30,604 bases of DNA from a bacterium UBP3_UBA6266 (GCA_002440765.1 DJVC01000118.1:1-30604), one strand, 5' to 3'; positions 19,236-27,247 are shown, counted from the first letter of the stretch. Program-made: numbers and translations. The notes: generated by a model from the sequence alone, not told the origin.

Positions 19236-19654
19236 AACTCAGCATAATCCAGGCCTATATCCTTGTTTTCCTGCAGCCTTTTTTTCATCTCTTCAAATTT
19301 CTTTTCACAGAAGTGTATTACTGAAAGCTGGTCATCGGTCGCAATCCGGATATACTGTACACCTACCTGGTAAAAATCCTGTTTTGTTGTATCTTTATCG
19401 CATCTTGTTACTTTTACCTGGCAGTTGATAGGTTTGTAACCGCCCGGGAGCCTGATCTCAGAATCAAATACGGTATTTAATCCTATATATTCGGGACTGA
19501 GGAACATTAAACCTGTTCCGCTGATATTTTTTGTAAGAACACAGCGGGGTTGGTTTAAAAACCCTTTTTTCCTGCCGGGGTTCCAATATTCAAAGTAACA
19601 TTTTTCTTTTATCGACAGATTGATTCTCGCGTACCTGCGGCGTTCGAATATCAC
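19232..19654 (-). CDS. PilZ-domain protein
   Basis: This 140-residue single-domain protein carries the c-di-GMP binding pattern: an RRRYAR stretch at residues 5-10 (RxxxR) and NISGTG at about 43-48 (N/DxSxxG). Beta-barrel strands follow, and a helical tail. PilZ proteins sense c-di-GMP and adjust motility, exopolysaccharide or adhesion. The start is GTG at 19654, preceded by AAGGAG (19664-19669); no ATG is suitable. Its own promoter lies at 19685-19712. It converges on guaB with a 4-nt overlap. The effector target is unknown. Confidence 0.85.
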   Translation of the reverse strand: MIFERRRYARINLSIKEKCYFEYWNPGRKKGFLNQPRCVLTKNISGTGLMFLSPEYIGLNTVFDSEIRLPGGYKPINCQVKVTRCDKDTTKQDFYQVGVQYIRIATDDQLSVIHFCEKKFEEMKKRLQENKDIGLDYAEF

Positions 19655-19684
19655 TTGTTGTCACTCCTTAATTTTTGTACAATC

Positions 19685-19712
19685 ATTATATCATTTGGGA
19701 TTTATAAAACAA
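19685..19712 (-). promoter_or_regulatory. promoter of the PilZ gene
   Basis: On the minus strand TTGTTT (19707-19712) is followed after 16 nt by TATAAT (19685-19690). This gives a leader of about 25 nt that contains AAGGAG before the GTG start. The -35 region ends only 7 nt before the divergent ATG at 19720. Confidence 0.55.
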
Positions 19713-19719
19713 AATAAAT

Positions 19720-20421
19720 ATGATTTCCTGTCCTGTTTGCGGCAAAAATTTTAATATTTCGGGTGAAGGCATTTTTGAATGTCCCGCCTGCCTTTCCGGG
19801 TTTTCCGTTCGGCTTCTTTCGGGGTTCAATGTCTGGGACAGACGGCGTGAAACGGGCTTTTTCAGGGCTTTTACAATTTCTGTATGCAGGATTACGGCGG
19901 AACCGTTTATCTTCTTCAATGCCGTAAAGACTGAATCATCCGTATGGCCGGCCTTTCTATTCTGTTTTATGGTGTTTTTTTCGGCCGCGCTGATAAAATT
20001 TGCCGCCTATGAGGTGCCGGCTTTTCTCGGTTTATCCTTCCTTGCCGGTCCGGCCGAGCATCTGCCGGAATTTTTATTCAGGATATCCTCGGCTCTTATA
20101 CAGCCGCTGAAAATGCTCTTAATAACCGTATTCAAGGCATCAGCGCTTCATATTTGTATTATTCTTTTCGGCGGGAAAGGTTCTGTGGGGTCGACTTTCA
20201 GGATAGTTTTATATTCATCTGTCGCATATTTTGCGCTGTTGATTCCGGTTGTGGGCGCATTGGTAAGCCTGTGTTGGGAGATATGGCTTTATATGGAAGG
20301 CTTTCATGTAGCGCATAACATACCGCGGTCCCGTTCCGCGTGGGCGGTTATGTTTCCGATACTGGTGTTTATGTTATTTGTGATTTTAGGACTGCTGGTG
20401 TTTTTTTCGCTGACCATCTAA
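19720..20421 (+). CDS. YIP1-like membrane protein with zinc-ribbon N-terminus
   Basis: The 233-residue protein starts with two CPxC knuckles (CPVCG at residue 4 and CPAC at about 21), a zinc-ribbon pattern. About five hydrophobic helices follow from residue 75, in the arrangement of YIP1/YitT-like membrane proteins. The segment LLIPVVGALVSLCWEIWLYMEGF near 170-195 resembles the conserved YIP1 core. Function is unknown in bacteria. There is no ribosome binding site before the ATG, and a TATAAA lies 11 nt upstream, so a very short leader is possible. Its 3' end overlaps the convergent phosphatase gene by 36 nt. Confidence 0.7.
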   Translation: MISCPVCGKNFNISGEGIFECPACLSGFSVRLLSGFNVWDRRRETGFFRAFTISVCRITAEPFIFFNAVKTESSVWPAFLFCFMVFFSAALIKFAAYEVPAFLGLSFLAGPAEHLPEFLFRISSALIQPLKMLLITVFKASALHICIILFGGKGSVGSTFRIVLYSSVAYFALLIPVVGALVSLCWEIWLYMEGFHVAHNIPRSRSAWAVMFPILVFMLFVILGLLVFFSLTI

Positions 20422-21057
20422 TCTTTTAAGCGCTCCGGAAATTTCCGTTATGTCCTTTATGATTTCGTCTATATGCGGTTCTTTCTGTTTTTCGCCTACC
20501 AGAATGGTCTTCATATTAAGTTTTTTTGCCGTCAGCAGGTTTTGGGTCAGGTCATCTATCATGATAAAATCACCGGTTGCCCGTCCTATGTCCTCCGCGA
20601 CTTTCAGGAACGCTTCGGCGGCGGGCTTGCAGTTGAAATTCATAAATTCTATCCCGTATATTTTCCTGAAGCATTCAGAAATATTAAGGGCTTTGAGGAT
20701 TCTGGAAGCGTAGCTTTCAAGCCCGTTTGTAAATATATATTTAAAGTTCGGGATTTTAAGCAGGATACGCCTGAGTTTTTTCGCGGGGTTCAACATTTTT
20801 TCTATATCGAAATCATAAACATATTTTAGATAACCCGTTACATCAAACCCGGGGTACTCTTTTATCAGTCCTGTCAGAGAGAGCCCGTATTCCCTGTAAA
20901 AACCATGTCTTAACCTTTCCGCCTCTTTTACGCTGATCTTAAAATATCCGGCCAGAAAATCCGAAATATTCCGGTCAATCCTTTTTAACACGCCCGCCTC
21001 TCTGGGATACAATGTGTGGTCAAGGTCAAATAGCAGGACGGCATTTTTATTCTTCAT
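20386..21057 (-). CDS. HAD-superfamily hydrolase, pyrimidine 5'-nucleotidase type
   Basis: This 223-residue protein opens with the HAD nucleophile motif LFDLDHTLYP (D11, D13). Motif II is FTNGL, a lysine occurs in the NCKPAAEAF region, and MIDDL gives the motif IV acidic pair. DLDHTLYP and the overall spacing match the Sdt1/Phm8-type pyrimidine 5'-nucleotidase subfamily. The start at 21057 is supported by AGGAA 7-8 nt upstream; a further in-frame ATG at 21075 is weaker. The substrate is likely a nucleotide monophosphate or a related phosphate ester. A 40-codon ORF ends just inside its start. Confidence 0.82.
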   Translation of the reverse strand: MKNKNAVLLFDLDHTLYPREAGVLKRIDRNISDFLAGYFKISVKEAERLRHGFYREYGLSLTGLIKEYPGFDVTGYLKYVYDFDIEKMLNPAKKLRRILLKIPNFKYIFTNGLESYASRILKALNISECFRKIYGIEFMNFNCKPAAEAFLKVAEDIGRATGDFIMIDDLTQNLLTAKKLNMKTILVGEKQKEPHIDEIIKDITEISGALKRLDGQRKKHQQS

Positions 21058-21169
21058 AATTTTTCCTGAAATCATTTACAAGGATATGCGCCTGCCTGGC
21101 CGGTTCGGGTATCCTGTAACGTTTTGCGCTTATAAGGGTTGTCTTAACCGCGTTCTTCAGCGAAATCAA
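21047..21169 (-). CDS. possible 40-residue small protein coupled to the HAD gene
   Basis: The 120-nt gap between the methyltransferase and phosphatase genes holds an open frame on the same strand. It starts at TTG 21169 and ends at TAA 21047-21049, overlapping the phosphatase start by 11 nt. The product reads as a basic, helical peptide ending RIPEPARQAHILVNDFRKNYEE, with ordinary codon use. There is no ATG and no good ribosome binding site, so it could be a readthrough remnant. Overlap with the next start would fit translational coupling. Confidence is low. Confidence 0.3.
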   Translation of the reverse strand: MISLKNAVKTTLISAKRYRIPEPARQAHILVNDFRKNYEE

Positions 21170-21179
21170 ATTTTCGGTT

Positions 21180-22058
21180 TCACTTGTTTAATAGAATAGA
21201 TAATTTTCTGATATGTTCGGGTGTGGTGCCGCAGCACCCGCCGACTATAAGTGCGCCTGCTTTAAATATAAGAACTGCTTTCGATGCGAATTCTTCGGGC
21301 GACTGCCTGTAAAACGTCTGTCCGTTTTCATACCGGGGAAGCCCCGCGTTGGGTTCAGCCATAACCGGCAGGGAAGTTAATGCCGCGATTCTTTCGACTA
21401 CCTTGAGTATGTCATTCGGCCCGGTTCCGCAGTTAACGCAGATGATACTTGTCCCGCATTCTTCGGCCCGGATTACAAACGTCTTGATGTCAACCCCCAT
21501 AACAGTATGGTAATCATCCCTGTTAACATCCTTTGTGAATGACATGGAAGCGATTACCGGAAGTTTTACGGAAGCCGCGGCTTCTACGGCCACGGCGAGT
21601 TCGTTAACGTCTGTCATTGTTTCAATGATTATGGCATCTGAGCCGGCATCCGCGAGAGATTTTGATTGCAGGTAAAATATTTCACGGAATTCTTCCTTTG
21701 AACAGGTTCCCAGAGGTTCGAGGAGTTGTCCGGTCGGACCTATGCCGCCTAAAACCGCTGCCCTGCCGGAAGCCGCCTCAATAGCGATTCTTACAGCTTC
21801 TCCGTTGATAATATCGGCCTTATCCTGCAGATTGTAATTCCTGAGTTTTAGCAAATTGCCGCCGAATGTATTGGTTATTATCATTTGAGCTCCCGCATCA
21901 ATATACGAGGAATGGATATCTTTGATAATGAGAGGTTTTTCAATATTCCAGAGTTCGGGGCATTCCCCGGCTTTAAGGCCGCGGTCTATTAACTGGGTTC
22001 CCATTGCGCCGTCGCAGATAAGTTTTTTGCCTGTTTTTAATAATTTATCGAATTTCAT
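21180..22058 (-). CDS. stand-alone homocysteine S-methyltransferase (MetH N-domain type)
   Basis: The 292-residue protein matches the zinc-dependent homocysteine methyltransferase barrel. CDGAMGTQL lies at the N-terminus and TNTFGGN at about 62. The zinc cysteines are in INVNCGTGP-like and GGCCGTTPEH segments. It corresponds to the Hcy-binding domain of cobalamin-dependent MetH or to a BHMT/MmuM-type enzyme, but it has no folate or cobalamin domain. The methyl donor is therefore unknown; S-methylmethionine, betaine or a separate corrinoid protein are options. The start at 22058 is preceded by AAGGA; the 16 extra residues of the longer frame (to 22106) fall inside a repeat element and are rejected. 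Confidence 0.85.
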   Translation of the reverse strand: MKFDKLLKTGKKLICDGAMGTQLIDRGLKAGECPELWNIEKPLIIKDIHSSYIDAGAQMIITNTFGGNLLKLRNYNLQDKADIINGEAVRIAIEAASGRAAVLGGIGPTGQLLEPLGTCSKEEFREIFYLQSKSLADAGSDAIIIETMTDVNELAVAVEAAASVKLPVIASMSFTKDVNRDDYHTVMGVDIKTFVIRAEECGTSIICVNCGTGPNDILKVVERIAALTSLPVMAEPNAGLPRYENGQTFYRQSPEEFASKAVLIFKAGALIVGGCCGTTPEHIRKLSILLNK

Positions 22059-22091
22059 TGAAATAAATCCTTTTTCTATAATTCCTTTTTT

Positions 22092-22200
22092 AACTACAGA
22101 TAACACACCCGCCTGCCGGCGGGTCGGCAGTTAAATAGTTCAGGATTTCACTTTTATTTCTTAACTGCTCAACTATTTTTATCTGTGATTATCTGTGGTT
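22092..22200. repeat. 109-bp MITE-like element with terminal inverted repeats
   Basis: The left end, AACTACAGATAA (22092-22103), and the complement of the right end, AACCACAGATAA (22189-22200), match at 11 of 12 positions. Inside is a GC-rich palindrome CCCGCC-tgcc-GGCGGG (22108-22123). Two further inverted pairs follow: GCAGTTAA/TTAACTGC (22127-22134, 22161-22168) and AAATAGTT/AACTATTT (22133-22140, 22171-22178). It lies in the spacer between the galE and methyltransferase genes and encodes nothing. It looks like a non-autonomous repeat that is likely present elsewhere in the genome. Confidence 0.7.
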
Positions 22201-22238
22201 TTAAAATATGGTCTTATTCTTTTTTTTTTGCTTCGGGT

Positions 22239-23210
22239 TTACTCCTTATATCCTTCCGGATTTTTCCTGTGCCAATTCCACGCCGATGAGATTATTTTTT
22301 CGATAGAAGCGTATTCAGGTTTCCACCCGAGTTTTCCCGATATTTTTTTCGAATTGCCTACCAGCGCGGGAGGATCTCCTTCTCTTCTCCCTGTTTTGAC
22401 TGTTTTAATCTTTTTCCCGGTAACGGCCTCCGCGGCTGTTATTACTTCTTTAACGGAATACCCGTTGCCGTTGCCGAGGTTGTAGCAATCCGAAAAATTA
22501 CTTTCCATTGCGAGTATATGAGCCCGGGCAATATCCGATACATGAATATAATCTCTTATGCACGTTCCGTCGGGTGTGTCATAATCCGCGCCGAATATCC
22601 CGAGATTTTTTCTTTTTCCCGCGGCGCATTCCAGAATAAGAGGGATAAGATGTGTTTCCGGCCTGTGGTCCTCCCCGAGTTTTTCGGTGGCTCCGGCCGC
22701 GTTGAAATACCGCAGAATGGAATATTTGATTTCGTATGCGTCGGCATACCACACCAGGGCTTTTTCAAAAGCGAGTTTTGTTTCGCCGTACGGGTTTACA
22801 GGCAGCTGTTTCTCATCTTCACTGATGGGAATGTCTCCGGGAATCCCGTAGGTGGCGCAGGAAGATGAAAAGATAAATTTTTTCACTTTGTGCCGGACAC
22901 ACTTATTCAACAGCATCAGGCTGTATAATACATTATTTCTGTAATACTTTACGGGGTCTTTTACGGACTCCCCCACATAGCAGTTTGCCGCAAAATGCAT
23001 TACGGCGTCGATTTTGTTTGCCGTAAAAACGGCGCTGAGCTTTTGTTCGTCCGCGATATCGGCGATTATTAAATCGCATTGTTCGGGAACGGCGGCTTTA
23101 TGTCCTTCAGAAAGATTGTCGACCACGATTACATTGTGATTTGATTTCACAAGCAGTTCCGCTGTCACACTGCCTATATAGCCGGCGCCGCCGGTAACTA
23201 ACACGTTCAT
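22239..23210 (-). CDS. galE: UDP-glucose 4-epimerase
   Basis: The 323-residue length is typical. The Rossmann glycine motif TGGAGYIGS is at residues 6-14, HFAANCYVGES near 82-92, the catalytic SSSCATYG near 121-128 and YGETK (YxxxK) at about 146-150. The substrate-binding RYFNAAGA segment follows. It interconverts UDP-glucose and UDP-galactose, feeding envelope polysaccharide. The start at 23210 is preceded by GGAG; a TTG at 23222 lies on top of that site. It is separated from the downstream methyltransferase gene by a repeat element. Confidence 0.93.
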   Translation of the reverse strand: MNVLVTGGAGYIGSVTAELLVKSNHNVIVVDNLSEGHKAAVPEQCDLIIADIADEQKLSAVFTANKIDAVMHFAANCYVGESVKDPVKYYRNNVLYSLMLLNKCVRHKVKKFIFSSSCATYGIPGDIPISEDEKQLPVNPYGETKLAFEKALVWYADAYEIKYSILRYFNAAGATEKLGEDHRPETHLIPLILECAAGKRKNLGIFGADYDTPDGTCIRDYIHVSDIARAHILAMESNFSDCYNLGNGNGYSVKEVITAAEAVTGKKIKTVKTGRREGDPPALVGNSKKISGKLGWKPEYASIEKIISSAWNWHRKNPEGYKE

Positions 23211-23316
23211 AATTTTCTCCAAATATGTGTTGCTCTAAGGTAAGAAAGGATTTTACCATAGTGTTGAGCGCCGGCAAAAATATTTTTATTTTCTTTGTTA
23301 CGGAAAGCGGAATTTA

Positions 23317-23345
23317 TTGACACGCTTTTTTTGAGGTGATACACT
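23317..23345 (+). promoter_or_regulatory. consensus promoter of the lipoprotein gene
   Basis: A perfect TTGACA (23317-23322) is followed after 17 nt by TACACT (23340-23345). Transcription near 23352 gives a leader of about 55 nt. Confidence 0.65.
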
Positions 23346-23407
23346 TTCGCTATTCCGGGGATAAATCCGGTCTTATGATGTTATGTTGGATATAAAGGCG
23401 GTTTAAG

Positions 23408-23848
23408 GTGAAAAAACTTCTTGTTATTCTTATAATTTTAAATTTTATTACGGTATCGGGTTGTTCTACATGGGGTTCGGGTTCGAAAAAGGGAAGCTCA
23501 GATTATCAACAATCTACAATCGGCCTTGCTCTTTCCGATTCCTTGAAATTCGATGATGTTCCCGTTCCGTCAGGGTTCCAGTTAAACATTAAAGACTCAT
23601 TTGCCTTTCAGAATAATACCATGAGAGTTGGGGTTCTGCTGTACAGGGGAAAGGCCCTCCCGCAGGACATCATAAATTTTTATAAGGAGCAGATGCCCTT
23701 GTATAACTGGAAGATTTTGAATGTTATTGAATACGAGAATATTCAGATGCTTTTTGAAAAATCGGATGAAACCTGTGTTATAACACTTATCCCGGGCAGG
23801 ACAAATTTAATGAAAATCAGTGTTGCTCCGAAGAGCAAAACCCGTTAG
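23408..23848 (+). CDS. small envelope lipoprotein
   Basis: The 146-residue protein has a lipoprotein signal ending in VSGC, with the lipidated cysteine at about residue 19. A polar Ser/Gly linker follows, then a compact alpha/beta domain. The stretches FDDVPVPSGFQ, VLLYRGKALPQDIINFYKEQMP and WKILNVIEYENIQMLFEK are typical of a small envelope-protein family resembling DUF domains with unknown function. The start is GTG, with AAAGGCGG upstream. A TPR membrane protein gene follows after 72 nt and may be co-transcribed. Confidence 0.75.
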   Translation: MKKLLVILIILNFITVSGCSTWGSGSKKGSSDYQQSTIGLALSDSLKFDDVPVPSGFQLNIKDSFAFQNNTMRVGVLLYRGKALPQDIINFYKEQMPLYNWKILNVIEYENIQMLFEKSDETCVITLIPGRTNLMKISVAPKSKTR

Positions 23849-23920
23849 AGAACCATATTATCTCAACAGCGCGTGGATTGCTACATTTGAAAAGAAGTAA
23901 TTCTAATGAGGTAAGCACAA

Positions 23921-24580
23921 ATGAGATATAAACGCCATAAAATCAAGATAACAAGAGAAGCCCTGAAACATGACGGCTTTGTTGATTTTATCAGCAAATG
24001 TGTTGGATTATACAACACTTATAAAACAAAAATTCTTATTGTTGTCTGTTTTTTGGGAGTGGCGCTTCTTTCAGGGTTTACGTATTGGTTTTACCTTGAA
24101 AAGCAGAGTGATAATGCGTCTTTTGCTCTGTATAAAGCTGCCAATGGAGAAGAGCTGGAGGCTGTTTTTAACCGTTTTTCCGGCACGGATTCCGGTAAAA
24201 TAGCGCTTTATTTATCTGCGACATCGTATGTTAAGACCGGTGATGCCCAAAAAGCCCTGCAGTTATTTGAGAAGTTTATAGACCGCTACTCTTCGAATTA
24301 TCTTATACCGGATGCCATGATTGCCGTTTCTTGTATCAAGATTGATGCGGGCAAACGGGGTGAAGCGTTAGCCATACTGGATAAATTGGTTGACAGGTAT
24401 CCGTTCAGTTATGTGACCCCGGAGGCGTTAGCATATAAAGGAATGATACTTGAAGAAGAGGGCGAGTCGCATGAGGCATTAATACAGTATAAGAAAATAG
24501 CCGAAACATATCCCGGCAGTTTTTGGGTTAATGATGCCGAACAAAAGATTTCGATTTTAAGCTCAAACCTGAAGCTGTAA
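23921..24580 (+). CDS. inner-membrane TPR protein (YfgM/YbgF-like arrangement)
   Basis: The 219-residue protein has a basic N-terminal tail and a single transmembrane segment at about 39-58. A periplasmic helical region with TPR-like repeats follows, e.g. DAQKALQLFEKFIDRYS, RGEALAILDKLVDRYP and SHEALIQYKKIAETYP. This topology resembles YfgM or the C-terminal part of YbgF/CpoB, which tether periplasmic chaperones or cell-division factors. GAGG lies 9 nt before the ATG. Functional assignment is by architecture only. Confidence 0.7.
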   Translation: MRYKRHKIKITREALKHDGFVDFISKCVGLYNTYKTKILIVVCFLGVALLSGFTYWFYLEKQSDNASFALYKAANGEELEAVFNRFSGTDSGKIALYLSATSYVKTGDAQKALQLFEKFIDRYSSNYLIPDAMIAVSCIKIDAGKRGEALAILDKLVDRYPFSYVTPEALAYKGMILEEEGESHEALIQYKKIAETYPGSFWVNDAEQKISILSSNLKL

Positions 24581-24608
24581 GGGGCAGAGAAAAAAAAGTA
24601 AAAAAAAG

Positions 24609-24638
24609 TTGACTTACAGTGTGTTTTTTCGGTAGAAT
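24609..24638 (+). promoter_or_regulatory. strong promoter of the alginate-export-type porin
   Basis: TTGACT (24609-24614) and TAGAAT (24633-24638) are 18 nt apart. Transcription near 24645 would give a leader of about 260 nt, which is unusually long for this window. Confidence 0.7.
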
Positions 24639-24840
24639 TCTGGAAAATTTAGGATATAGGTTTATATAAGCGTAAAGTTTTCAGGTTTTACGGAGAGGTT
24701 GTTCTTTATAATAATGTGTTTTGCGCCGTAGGTAATTTTAATAGTTTAATTCGCGAGCTGCGGGAAGGAGGCGATGTTAAATAAATAGCGGCTGGGATTA
24801 CCGAGACGGTGTTGAAATAGATAGAATATCGAGATTAAGC

Positions 24841-24872
24841 CGGAGTCATTCGATTTGATGGCTTCGTTTTTT
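24841..24872 (+). terminator. terminator-like hairpin inside the porin 5' leader
   Basis: CGGAGTCATT pairs with GATGGCTTCG over a 6-nt loop to make a 10-bp stem including G-U pairs. Six T residues follow immediately. It sits 35 nt before the porin start codon, so it would act as an attenuator or as the 3' end of a small leader RNA rather than a normal gene end. Confidence 0.55.
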
Positions 24873-24906
24873 GAGTGCGAGTTGCACTAAATTTGGAGGT
24901 TAATTA

Positions 24907-26520
24907 ATGAAGAAATTTCTATTAGCATCTTTGGCGCTGATTTTCGTTCTGTCATCTGCAGCGATTGCTGAAGTTCAGAACGTTAAAGTCGGCGGCGAAA
25001 TCAGGGTCCGCGGTTATTATGAAGATAACAGGACAGACCTTTCTACAGAAAACAAATTCCCCGGCACCAGGCCGACCGACGCATGGATGTATCGTTGGAA
25101 TCCACGGGATGAACAAATCCCTAACGATACCCAGAGCGCTCAGCACTGGAGTGACACGGAGAGTTACATCCTTCAGAGAACTCAGGTATATGTAGAAGCC
25201 GACCTTACTGACAATGTTCTTGTACGTGTAACATTGGAAGCAAACGGCGCCTGGGGCTCAAATGATGGCGATGATAACGCAAATTCTCCTTTAAGAGGCG
25301 GAACAGAGAACTGGAATGCAGGAATTGTTGAAGCATGGCTGCAGGTATCAGAGCTCTATTATTCTCCTCTTACAATCAAGGTCGGACGTCAGTACCTTAA
25401 TTATGGTACAGGCTTGATAATCAGCGACAAGGAAAAATTCTGGAACTTCGACGCTGTTAAAGCGGTTCTTGATTTCTATCCTTGGACACTGGACCTTATC
25501 TATGCAAAACTTGCTGAAAATACGGACAGAGAATTCCAGGTTCGTAACAGCAATACAAACGCTATTATGGATACCCGAAGAGACTGGGATCTTTATGGCG
25601 CAAACCTGAGATATTCTGCTGATTTCTGGAATATTGAAGCTTATATATTCGCAACGCAGAATACAACAGACACCAGCCACTATGCTAATGACCCTCTGAG
25701 GGTTGCTTACACCTCTTATACTAACGGCGTAGGCTGGGCAGATACTAACGGAAGGCTTGTTCCCAATGATTTATGTCCTTCCGTAGTTGGTATCCGTGGT
25801 GATGTTCGCCCTGTAGAACAGCTTGATGTCTGGGGTGAATTTGCATATGAATTCGGTACACGCGGCAGTATAGCCCGCTGGGCTACCGGTAACGACAGAA
25901 CAATCCAGAACCCGCTTGAAGAAACAGATGAGATCGAACTTTCAGCGTTTGCTGTTGACTGCGGTTTAACCTATACATTTGACTGGACATGGGAACCTGC
26001 AGTTACTCTTGCATACACATACGCGAGCGGCAGTTCGGATAATGTAATAGAAGAAACAGACAGCGCCGGCAACAGAATCAGACATTGGGACAAAGAAAGC
26101 CACGCTTTCTATCCTTTGTTTGACTACGACTATTATGGATACGCATTTTCACCAATGCTTTCAAACATCCATATTTTCAATGCGGGAATTAGCCTTCTTC
26201 CTCTTGAAAATGTAGAATTAGTCGTTGATTATTATCACTATGAACAAGCAAGGACTAACCAGAATGAACTCGGCGCGTCAGCCGGACTTTATCCTGTAGT
26301 TGGAAACCCATTCATGGATAACGGTGGCGTTTCTGCTCCTACTAACGGGAAAGAAAAGAGCCTCGGCGATGAAATCGATGTAACTGTTAACTACGACTAC
26401 TCGGAAGATGTAAGCGTTCAGCTTATTGCCGCTTATTTCATACCTGGTGGCGCATTTGACAACGTAACCGATGAGAAAGAAGTGATAGAAGTACGTGGAG
26501 AACTTAAGGTTAATTTCTAA
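24907..26520 (+). CDS. alginate-export-type outer-membrane porin
   Basis: The 537-residue protein has a signal peptide ending near SSAAIA. Barrel strands begin with VGGEIRVRGYYED and recur throughout, ending with VRGELKVNF and a C-terminal phenylalanine. The block GRQYLNYGTGLIIS and the following DAVKAVLDFYPWTLDLIYAKL are typical of alginate_exp (AlgE-like) porins widely used for small solutes, not only alginate. The codons favour a highly expressed set more than the neighbouring genes do. It has GGAGG 7 nt before the ATG, a strong promoter, a long structured leader and a perfect terminator, which all suggest an abundant outer-membrane protein. Confidence 0.85.
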   Translation: MKKFLLASLALIFVLSSAAIAEVQNVKVGGEIRVRGYYEDNRTDLSTENKFPGTRPTDAWMYRWNPRDEQIPNDTQSAQHWSDTESYILQRTQVYVEADLTDNVLVRVTLEANGAWGSNDGDDNANSPLRGGTENWNAGIVEAWLQVSELYYSPLTIKVGRQYLNYGTGLIISDKEKFWNFDAVKAVLDFYPWTLDLIYAKLAENTDREFQVRNSNTNAIMDTRRDWDLYGANLRYSADFWNIEAYIFATQNTTDTSHYANDPLRVAYTSYTNGVGWADTNGRLVPNDLCPSVVGIRGDVRPVEQLDVWGEFAYEFGTRGSIARWATGNDRTIQNPLEETDEIELSAFAVDCGLTYTFDWTWEPAVTLAYTYASGSSDNVIEETDSAGNRIRHWDKESHAFYPLFDYDYYGYAFSPMLSNIHIFNAGISLLPLENVELVVDYYHYEQARTNQNELGASAGLYPVVGNPFMDNGGVSAPTNGKEKSLGDEIDVTVNYDYSEDVSVQLIAAYFIPGGAFDNVTDEKEVIEVRGELKVNF

Positions 26521-26540
26521 CCTGAGTTAAAAAATATGGG

Positions 26541-26579
26541 AAGCCCCCGGTTCTTCCGAACCGGGGGCTTTCTTTTATT
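26541..26579 (+). terminator. near-ideal Rho-independent terminator
   Basis: A 13-bp perfect stem, AAGCCCCCGGTTC/GAACCGGGGGCTT, with a TTCC loop, is followed by TCTTTTATT. It separates the porin gene from hpt. Confidence 0.95.
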
Positions 26580-26606
26580 GACACTGTAAAAAGCATCTGA
26601 TAAGAT
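26578..26606 (+). promoter_or_regulatory. consensus promoter of hpt
   Basis: A perfect TTGACA (26578-26583) is followed after 17 nt by TAAGAT (26601-26606). Transcription would start near 26613, which excludes the GTG at 26612 as a start. Confidence 0.7.
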
Positions 26607-26623
26607 TCGCGGTGATTTTTTTT

Positions 26624-27163
26624 ATGAAAAATGACATAGAAAAAATAATATTTTCACGCTCTGAAATAGCGGCAAAAATCAGGGGACTTGTCCGGAATAT
26701 AATGAAAGATTTTAAGCGTGAAAAGGCGTTCGTGATGGTAGCTCTTTTAAAAGGCAGTGTGATTTTCCTTGCGGATTTAATAAGGCAGATTGACAGATCA
26801 GTTGAGTTCGATTTTATAGGCACCTCAAGTTATAAGGGGGGCACTATTTCAGAGGCTTCTGTGGAAATATATAAAGATCTGGTCTTTGAAGTAAAAGGAA
26901 AATCCGTGATACTGATTGACGATATACTCGATACGGGAAAGACCGCGAAAATTGTAATGAAGCATTTGCTCGATAAGGGAGCCAAGCAGGTTAAATTATG
27001 TGTTCTTCTTGACAAGCCTTCAAGAAGGGAAGTGGACATAAAAGCGGATTATGCGGGTTTTACGATAGATGATGTTTTTGTTGTGGGTTATGGCCTTGAT
27101 TTTAAAGATAAATACAGAAACCTTCCATATATAGCCGTATTGAAGAAAAAACATTATAATTAA
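26624..27163 (+). CDS. hpt: hypoxanthine phosphoribosyltransferase
   Basis: The 179-residue protein has the PRPP motif VILIDDILDTGKT at about 104-116. ALLKGSVIFLADL lies near 41-53, SSYKGGT on the flexible loop, and the late KPSRREVDI and DFVVGYGLD-like blocks are present. This is the bacterial HPRT/HGPRT pattern. It salvages hypoxanthine or guanine with PRPP. ATG 26624 is chosen over GTG 26612 because the promoter would start transcription at about 26613. The tRNA-Gln gene follows after 10 nt. Confidence 0.95.
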   Translation: MKNDIEKIIFSRSEIAAKIRGLVRNIMKDFKREKAFVMVALLKGSVIFLADLIRQIDRSVEFDFIGTSSYKGGTISEASVEIYKDLVFEVKGKSVILIDDILDTGKTAKIVMKHLLDKGAKQVKLCVLLDKPSRREVDIKADYAGFTIDDVFVVGYGLDFKDKYRNLPYIAVLKKKHYN

Positions 27164-27173
27164 ATTTTTCGGT

Positions 27174-27247
27174 TGCCCTCTCGTCTAATGGTAGGACGGC
27201 TGACTCTGGATCAGCTGGTCGTGGTTCGAATCCACGGGGGGCAGCCA
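27174..27247 (+). tRNA. tRNA-Gln (anticodon CUG)
   Basis: A complete cloverleaf is visible. The acceptor TGCCCTC pairs with GGGGGCA. There is a D arm at 27183-27197, an anticodon stem GCTGA/TCAGC with loop CTCTGGA (anticodon CTG at 27206-27208), and a T arm CGTGG-TTCGAAT-CCACG. The discriminator is G and CCA is encoded. The U1-A72 pair is typical of tRNA-Gln. It lies 10 nt after hpt and could share its transcript. Confidence 0.93.

Larger units (their letters stand above)
24581..24906. other. 326-nt spacer holding the porin promoter and structured leader
   Basis: No protein-coding gene is apparent. It contains a strong promoter (24609-24638), a ribosome-binding-site-like GGAAGGAGG with a five-codon frame (24774-24788), a terminator-like hairpin (24841-24872) and the porin ribosome binding site GGAGG at 24895-24899. 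Confidence 0.6.

Noticed and set aside
22059..22106. Longer N-terminus of the methyltransferase
   Set aside because: It reaches into the end of a repeat element; an AAGGA site supports 22058.
24774..24788. Five-codon mini-ORF as a real leader peptide gene
   Set aside because: Not annotated as a gene: spacing of the AGGAGG to its ATG is only 2-3 nt and the peptide has no run of regulatory codons. Mentioned as part of the leader.
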